64,000 nucleotides of DNA from Anthopleura xanthogrammica (taxonomy: Eukaryota; Cnidaria; Anthozoa; Actiniaria; Actiniidae): contig OZ025215.1 in NCBI GenBank assembly GCA_964019055.1, forward strand, positions 8,432,208 to 8,496,207, given 5' to 3'. The notes under the pieces are model-generated. The model saw nothing but the letters and a program-made list of their open reading frames with translations. It was not told the DNA's origin and made no database searches. Both the position numbers and the translations under genes were made by a program. Below, piece by piece: positions 57,278 to 64,000 of this stretch; the first letter of the stretch is position 1, and each line of letters opens with the position of its first letter.

Positions 57278-59540
57278 AAGTGTTTCATTAGCTCTCTTTT
57301 AGTCTTGATATTTTGTCAATATGTATGCATTCATGGTAAGCTATTTACATTGAAATTAGAGTATTTTATGCCAGGATTGATGTTTCATATTTTTATTGTC
57401 TCATTATTTCATATCATATCGTTATCCCATTATTTTTAGTTGCATGCAACTTGAAATTATATAGGTTGGACATAAATTAGTAGAATTCACAGATATTATT
57501 ATTGAGGATTTTAATAATAGATGGGTGCCACAAAGTAGCAAAATGTACCCATGCACTTTTAATACTGTTACAAATTATATTTTGTGCCTACCATTAATAT
57601 ATTGTACCTGATTATTTCAACATAGCTATAAATTACTGCATGCCTATTTTTTTATACTCGTAGTATAAGTTATTGTATTCTCCAAGCTTTTCAATGCATG
57701 TGAATATCAGCTAGAAGCTGTATCAACAACAGCGAGAATATGATAATTAGCGGTAAGCTAGTGTGGGCTGTGTCAGTGTTTCTAATGAAACAGTATGGAT
57801 AAAAAGTTAAATCTTACACCGTAAAATTTAACTTTTTAACCAAACAGCAAGAATAGTTTTCTTGAGGCTGTGTAAATAAACATTTGATTGAGATTAAATA
57901 TACCAATATAGTCCATACATTCTAACAAAAACTGTGGTCCTTTACATCAAAATTAGGGTTTTTATGTATGCTGAGGCATGGACCACCATATGCTTCAAAA
58001 TTTGATTTTAGTGGGGTCTGTATCAAGAGTTTACAGTGAGGACACTCGAACCATGAACACTTGATATTTTCATATTTTTTATTTTATGAACTTTCTACTG
58101 CTTCAAACCTTCTGAAAATGAAGCACTGAACTCAAATAATCTTCTTGTTCAAAATAAATCATATTTACAATCAATTCACACAAGGGATAAAGGAGAAAAA
58201 AAAATATGAAAAAACCTCAAAGTGTTCACGGTTCGAGTGTCCTCACTGAATCTTCCAAAGGTCAAGATAGAACCAAATCTGTAAATATTATATATTGTTG
58301 TGATCGGGGTATTCATGCAACTGTTCTAAGAGTAACTTAGCAACAAATGTCAAAATCAAATCATTGTAAAAATGGTTGGATGTACTTTCTACAATGGTCA
58401 TTTCGATCATGATTCTGAATCATGCTTTACTAACTATACATTGTACATAATTATCTATAAGTAAAAAAAAATACGTAAATTTTGTAGTGAATTACATTGA
58501 CTTTACATTAATGGAGATATTTGCTCATAAAACTGGGGGGGGGGGGAAACATGGGAATTTTTTGACATTTTATACTGATCGACCCCCTCTGAGGACACAT
58601 GCATATTCCCATTAACCAGACGAGTTGACCTTTAGAACCAGCTCAAGCTCAACCAATCAGAATTGAGGATTTGACATCGTATTCTGATAAGCGTTTCTCA
58701 TGTCCCTGCTTTAAAAAATGTTAACCAAAAATATTTGACCTATAATTAATCCCTCTTGGGGAATGTGATCTATCATCAAGTCAGCTGGAAACCAATCACA
58801 ATCAGCACACTCATTGTTTAAAAAAACAGCAATGCATTGTGTCAGTAACTCAACTATACTACTGGGACACTATATGCATTGTGCATAGTCTATTCTAACT
58901 TGAGTTGAAAAAGATAAAAATAATGAAATTTTTTCTTTTTTTAAATGGTTGATGGAACAAGCTTACTATGAATTTTTGAGATTAATTAAAAAAAAGTTTA
59001 TGTAACTTTTGCAGCAAATTGAATTGATTTTACATTAAAGTAAGGAAACTGAATCAGATGATGGAGCTGGCTAAGGCATAACTCCCCCTCCCTCCCCCTC
59101 CCCCCCCCCCCCCCCCTCTCCTACCCTAAAGTAAAGACATGAATCCGAGCCCGCGTGCACTTCGCATGATTAATACATGTGATCATGCGCACAAGCAATC
59201 GTAAGTGACTTTGCAAATTCAAATACAAATGAAGTCATCTTTATAAAAGAGTCTTGATCCTCCCGAGAAAAATGATGGAAATCCAGTCTATATCGTCTTA
59301 AAATGGAATTAAAAATGAAGACAGATCACTTATCTATTTACTCAGTACGTTATTCACGACAATGAGACAAAGGAAAAAGATTCCTCGACGTTTTGTCAAC
59401 GACTGTTCTCTGGAGGCTTCCTTCACAACTCTTTCAGCTTCTCGAATAAAAACTCACAGAAAGGACTGTCCTCTGTGTCAATAACGGGAATTTTCTGAAC
59501 ACAGAAAGACTACGGTTCCGTAGGAGAAGTATCTGCCAAG
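57278..59540. other. Spacer between SAM synthetase copy 2 and RB1CC1
   Basis: About 2.3 kb with no exon recognised. It holds a small hairpin (57801-57838), one TIR element (58034-58248), a G-run at 58537, a long C-rich tract at 59079-59119, and the RB1CC1 promoter at its right end. Confidence 0.6.
58034..58248. mobile_element. MITE with CAGTGAGGACACTCGAACC ends
   Basis: Left CAGTGAGGACACTCGAACC and right GGTTCGAGTGTCCTCACTG are perfect inverted ends (extending ATGAACACTT / AGTGTTCAC), 215 bp total, AT-rich centre. Confidence 0.9.
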
Positions 59541-62500
59541 ATGCTGTACGTGTTTTCGGTTGATATAGGTGTCATGTACACTTTTGAAGTGGAGCTAGCA
59601 ATGGAAAGGTAAAGGTGCAAAATAAGCAACTAAAATCATACGAATAATGACCTTAGCAATAATTCATAACCAGCAAATCATCATTATTTTGCTGTATATA
59701 TACTGTTATTTTAGATTTATTGTTTTGTATTTATCACTTTTTATTTTTGTACAAAAGAGGAATATTAGAAAATTACAGATTTACAGGAAATTGCAAACAA
59801 AGGGGTTACTTATGCTTATCTTTCACTGCTTCCTGTTCGTTGAAAAAAAATTAAGAGGAAGGCTAATCTTGTAAAGTACTGTACTCTGAACAAATTAAGT
59901 TCATTTCCAGGGATATATCTAGAGCAATGTAAAGCTATTTGACTGCTTGAACATTGTTGTGATTTGTTTGCCTCAGCTCCAAATTTTCAGATTCTATTTT
60001 AAATATCCTTGTGGGCTTTTATTACACCACAGCCATGTTTATCCCCATGAGAGCAAAAAACCTTTGTTTGGAACTTCTGAAATAGCTCAAAGTGAGGGCA
60101 GTTGCCCAAGGGATTTAAAACCAATGGTTTGAACCAATATATCCACCAGGTGATAAAAGCCCATTGACCTATATTTTGGCAGCCATGTTTATTCCCTTGA
60201 GAATATTTTTTTTTGACCTAGACAAACAGCTATATTTCAATCATCTGGGTTTTTTTGGCTTCCATCAATCAAATTTTCAATGGTCTGAGATAGTACATTT
60301 TTGATTGACAGCAGCCAAAAACCCGGGAGCTGTTTGTACGAAGTCTGGATAAAGTTATCCACCAGATAAGAGTTATCCAGTGTATAGAATTTTTCATGCA
60401 TTGGATAAGGATTTATCTGATGGATAGAGCTATTCAGGCTTCATATAACTGACTCCAGACGTCTTGGGTTGTGTTGGTCATGGAATTATGAAAATGGGTG
60501 TGAAGAAGTCACTGTCACCTAGAAAAAAAGCATTTTCACTAAGCCCTTTTTTCAATATTTTCTATTGTAACAGTGTACAGACACTTATGTCAGCAGTGGC
60601 CACAGCCACAGGAATCCCAGTTGACAAACAAGTCCTGCTAATCACAGGAGGAGAAGCCTTGGATCCTAGCGACAGAGTTTGTAACTATAGCAATGCTGGT
60701 ACAGTAAGTATCTTTTGAGTATGTAGATCATTAATACTGTTAATGAGTCACCTCTCACCAATGTGACCCAGGTTTGATTCCCAGGATCAGTGTCATATGT
60801 GACAAGAGTTGTGTTGCTTCATTGGTTCTCTCCTGTGTCAAGGATTTTTCTCCAAGTTCTCCAGTTATCCTCCTTAAAAATCAACTGTTAAATTCAAATT
60901 CAATCTTTGGGCTTTCATCTAGCTTGGAGTTTAGCTCTGATATGATTGTCCTATTCTGTGATACCAGGACAAAAGCCTTATAGAGTATTATAAGATGCAT
61001 TTACAACATCTTTTGATCAGCCATGTGTAGTGTATTAAATGGGAAATAAAGGGAACAGGTTCCCCATAAAGAAAGGAATAGTTGATACACAAGCAGGGAA
61101 CTCAAAAAAAAAAAATTTGAAGGTTTCCCAAATCCCATTTATATCTGCTCTAATTCTATTATTTTGAAAGCATTGTAAAAGTGCACATTAATTAAACACT
61201 TATGTTTTGTTATATACCAAGTGTCAAAAAACACAACAAAATTATTCAACTTTTTAATTATTTGACATTAAAAACTTAGAAAAACTCTTACGTTTCTGCT
61301 GAAATCACTTCTGGTTTTTGCCCAGTGAGAGCCATTGCCAGGGAATCATTGAAACTTGTTCACGTTCACGTAATACCCTCTCGCTCAATCAGAGTACAAG
61401 AATAATGGACTTTGACAGTTGGTATATAAAAATCTCTCTTATTTCAAAGGATACCAGTCCCATCTATCTATTTAGCAAGAGTACCATTGAATCATCTGTT
61501 CCACCTTCACCAAGCCTTACATTTGGATCAGAAGCTAATCTAAAAGAACAAGTTGAAGTTTCCTTCAAACTTCCACCAACCTATGAAACTCTGGTATCTA
61601 GGGCTGAGCTGGCCTCTGAATTCAACCACTATGCTGTTGAGATTGCTAGGAATTGTGAAACCTTAATCAGTGAACAGGCATGCCAACAGCAAGGGTGGGG
61701 AGCTGTGGTAGCTAATCTGGATAATATAGCCAAGTAAGAGAGCTATAATTAACAATTAGTCCTCGAGTCCGAATGGTCTACGAGTCAATAGCCCATGAGG
61801 CCGAAGGCCGAAGGCCGAATGGGCTATTGACTCGTAGGCCATGAGGGCGAGAGGTCTAATGGTTTTAGTAAAAACCTACTAATCGGTCCAATAAAAGGAT
61901 GCAAAAAGTTTTGGATTTTGCTTTAAATATATTTTTTTTGGTTTTCAAAACCGGCGCTTTTCGCTACTAGAGGTCTATCACTAATAGACCCCTAGTAGCT
62001 CAGCCAATCACAGGGCTTGATTGGTGATAGACCATTAGTAGGTTTTTTCTAATATGAAATATTATTTTGTTTATCTACGACTTGGAGATTTTTGCGATTC
62101 TTTTTTACTAATTTTAAAGAACTTTTCACTGGTCAACGGACGTTTCACGTTTGCCGTAAACGGGATTCTTAAACTCTCTTTTGTATTGTTAACCAGGGAG
62201 TTTAGTGAGAGAGCAACTGTGGTACAACAAAGTTATAAAGAGTTTTTAGAATCAAGATCAAGATATCTGGAGCTGTTAAATGGGTGAGTTTAATTTCTTC
62301 ATGCTGAAGTTGAAAAGCACCTTAAAAGTAGACACAGTTCCCAGTCCTGTCTTGAAAGGCCTTTGCATCAAAGCAAGACGATGGTGACGATGGTGAGCTT
62401 GCAATGGTAGAAATGTGAAGAATTGTCCAAGGTGTTAAAAAAGGTTTCTATCATTGCAAGGTCACCTTATGTCTTGCTTCAATGCAAAGGCACTGCTACC

Positions 62501-63570
62501 TTTCATTGCAAGATGGTGCAGGGAACTGTGAAGGGGACTATTAATCAACTGTAATAAAATTATTAGATTATCAAGGATAAATTACTTTGGTTCGTCAGTT
62601 ACTGTGATAATGGTTGACCAATGGATGCGAAGCTGCAAATTCCCTATATTATATGTATCAATCTTTCTAGATTTATAAAGTAAAGGCATTAATCAATGAT
62701 GATTATATATTAAAATAAGGAATGTATTTTCTGAACAGTTATGATGAAATCCTTCAAATTCTTGCTGAGATACCTGTGTTGCCATGTCTGTTGTCCAGCC
62801 AGCATGCCAACAGACCAGAGTTCAGGGATGGTGTCAGTCTTCTGGAATGGATTAGTGCTCAAGATCATAAGAATAGCCTACAAGATATAGTCACCCAGTG
62901 TAGTACAGCTATTGGACAGTTTGATGAGAGTGTGATGCAAGGTGTAATGAATGAAGTATTTCAGGTGAGAGAAGACGTCAGGGCTAAAATAACCGCCAGT
63001 CAACAATTTACACTATTGAGAGTTAAGCATGTTAAGATCGAATCCTTCTGTTCATATGTTGTATGTCATTTGCCACGATCAAGACGCCTCATTTCATTTA
63101 AGTTGTCAGTTTAATTTTCGACGAAGCTTTGAAGCGTCTTGATCGTGGCAAATGACATGACATATGAACAGAAGGATTCGATCCTAACATCAGTTTGATC
63201 TGGTGGCGAATTACAGCTGAATAAATGTCTCAAAAATGTTCAGTATGTCTCCAAGTATATCCAGTATATCTATCATGTATGTCATGCCAACTAAATCACG
63301 AGTCAATGATTCTAAAGGTCATTTTGCAATCTGATATTACCTAACAGTAACGCAATCTAAATAATGTTCATGTTAATGTTTAATTGAATATAATGTCAGT
63401 GTTCGTGTCTTCAACAAAGCATTTCTTATGTTTTTATCTACCAGGTACGAGAAGCACTAGACAACAGCAGCATGAAAGAAATTAAGGGTTTAGATGAAAG
63501 GTTGATGCATCTACAGCAGTTTCTACAGAAGGTACAAGAACTGATGCAGTCACAGTCAGATATGGCACAG
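59541..63570 (+). CDS. RB1CC1: RB1-inducible coiled-coil protein 1 / FIP200, first six exons (3' part outside window)
   Basis: Scaffold of the ULK1/ATG1 kinase complex that starts autophagosome formation. Exons 59541-59608, 60574-60703, 61450-61733, 62197-62283, 62739-62964, 63445-63570; 921 nt, 307 residues in frame. Residues ~1-80 are the ubiquitin-like N-terminus (MLYVFSVDIG ... QVLLITGGEALDPSDRVCNY ... DTSPIYLFSKS). Then comes the ATG17-like region (YETLVSRAELASEFNHYAVE, CQQQGWGAVVANLDNIAK, YKEFLESRSRYLELLNGYDE, IPVLPCLLS, SLLEWISAQD, IKGLDERLMHLQQFL). The last donor (GTAACC at 63571) is weak; read-through would stop at 63600, exactly where a MITE begins. The coiled coils and claw domain lie off the right edge. 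Confidence 0.93.
60222..60442. mobile_element. Two adjacent foldback elements in RB1CC1 intron 1
   Basis: 60222-60337: ACAAACAGCT...TTTTTTTGGCTTCCATCAAT against ATTGACAGCAGCCAAAAA...AGCTGTTTGT. 60341-60442: GAAGTCTGGATAAAGTTATC against GATAGAGCTATTCAGGCTTC with inner CCAGATAA/TTATCTGA. Both are short non-coding hairpins inserted side by side. Confidence 0.75.
60750..60985 (+). mobile_element. SINE copy in RB1CC1 intron 2
   Basis: tRNA-like head with B-box-like GGTTTGATTCCCAGG, then GGTTCTCTCCTGTGTCAAGG and ATTTTTCTCCAAGTTCTCC, as in the copy at 32188-32350. Confidence 0.7.
61770..62052. mobile_element. Compound foldback elements in RB1CC1 intron 3
   Basis: CTACGAGTCAATAGCCCAT and ATGGGCTATTGACTCGTAG form one hairpin (61779-61840) around GGCCGAAGGCCGAAGGCCG. 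AAAAACCTACTAAT and ATTAGTAGGTTTTTT bound a second (61867-62050) that includes AGGTCTATCACTAATAGACC. Confidence 0.75.
62333..62530. mobile_element. Long imperfect foldback element in RB1CC1 intron 4
   Basis: CACAGTTCCC ... GCCTTTGCATCAAAGCAAGAC and GTCTTGCTTCAATGCAAAGGC ... GGGAACTGTG are inverted over ~90 bp per arm; almost the whole 198 bp is palindromic. Confidence 0.85.
63031..63186. mobile_element. Foldback element in RB1CC1 intron 5
   Basis: GTTAAGATCGAATCCTTCTG ... CGATCAAGACGC and GCGTCTTGATCG ... CAGAAGGATTCGATCCTAAC are inverted arms of ~57 bp around a ~45-bp loop. Confidence 0.92.
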
Positions 63571-63595
63571 GTAACCCAACAGATAGAAAAAGAAC

Positions 63596-63801
63596 TATAG
63601 ACCCCTTTCATGTGACTAAAAGCGCCATTGAGCTTCCAGAAATGGGGCTATATAAATGTTAATTGTTATTATTATTATGTGATGTCAATGCAGCTCAATT
63701 TGGTGGACCAAAAATGAGAACTTCAATCTCCTGTGAATTTGAACTAATTGTTTTGTCCTCCAAATTGAGCTGCATTCTGATGTGCTGCAAAGGGTCTATA
63801 A
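63596..63801. mobile_element. CCCCTTGCA-family MITE, larger copy
   Basis: TATAGACCCCTTTCATGTG at the left and GCTGCAAAGGGTCTATA at the right, with CAGCTCAATTTGGTGGACC / GTCCTCCAAATTGAGCTGC inside; apparent TA-flanked ends. In RB1CC1 intron 6. Confidence 0.8.
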
Positions 63802-63945
63802 ACCATGCATGTATGCATAGACAATATATTTTTCCGGTGTTGTGATTGGATATCCTGCCATCTGAAGCCTCTCTGCATAGAAAGGGATCTCTGCTTCAAG
63901 TATCAACTTTGTTTTTTTGAAATTTTATCAATTTACTTTTGTCAT

Positions 63946-64000
63946 GAGGGGAGAGGGGAGAGGGGAGAGGGGAGAGGGGAGAGGGGAGAGGGGAGAGGGG
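63946..64000. repeat. (GGGGAGA)n satellite at window edge
   Basis: 7-bp units with a G4 tract each, at least seven copies, running off the right end. G-quadruplex-forming potential on the plus strand. Confidence 0.95.

Overview
The window is nuclear DNA of an animal. Genes are split by many short GT-AG introns, base composition is AT-rich, and introns and spacers are full of short foldback (MITE-like) elements, tRNA-derived SINEs and microsatellites. Several repeats look familiar from cnidarian, especially anthozoan, genomes, so a cnidarian is my best guess. This is inference; no sequence here fixes the phylum.

Layout by region. (1) 33-4337, minus: 5' part of mitochondrial glutaryl-CoA dehydrogenase (GCDH), running off the left edge. 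It shares a 340-bp divergent promoter with (2) 4677-12095, plus: CHERP, 16 exons, 821 aa, with SURP, CID, RS and G-patch regions. (3) 13653-18224, plus: SKP2, an F-box/LRR ubiquitin-ligase subunit; its last 24 codons and 3'UTR are followed by an identical tandem copy. (4) 21280-29166, minus: LMBRD2, 14 exons, 711 aa. (5) 29988-32953, plus: holocytochrome c synthase (HCCS), 4 exons, 283 aa. (6) 34247-37250, minus: an ER-luminal thioredoxin-fold (PDI-like) protein of 461 aa with no CXXC and a C-terminal NEEL. (7) 40390-45684, minus: an intronless NALCN cation-leak channel (1764 aa, selectivity filter EEEE), divergent from (8) 46017-47294, plus: an intronless S-adenosylmethionine synthetase with a presequence-like N-terminus. 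(9) 47300-55850: mobile-element territory. It holds a 1.95-kb element of GGATCC repeats, a TTAA-flanked MITE nested in another MITE, and a 2.88-kb foldback transposon (52972-55847) with an 8-bp target duplication. (10) 55979-57256, plus: a second, nearly identical SAM-synthetase copy directly abutting the foldback transposon. (11) 59541-63570, plus: the first six exons of RB1CC1/FIP200, the autophagy-initiation scaffold, running off the right edge.

The genes are unrelated housekeeping and signalling genes with no shared pathway. Exon models for GCDH, CHERP, LMBRD2, HCCS, the PDI-like gene and RB1CC1 were joined by hand and keep frame throughout; one SKP2 junction (exon 5/6) is uncertain.

The most notable signals are the foldback transposon whose target duplication coincides with the left breakpoint of the SAM-synthetase duplication, the intronless EEEE NALCN in an intron-rich neighbourhood, three hammerhead-ribozyme-like cores with covarying stems, the redox-dead PDI-like protein, and the exact tandem copy of the SKP2 3' end.
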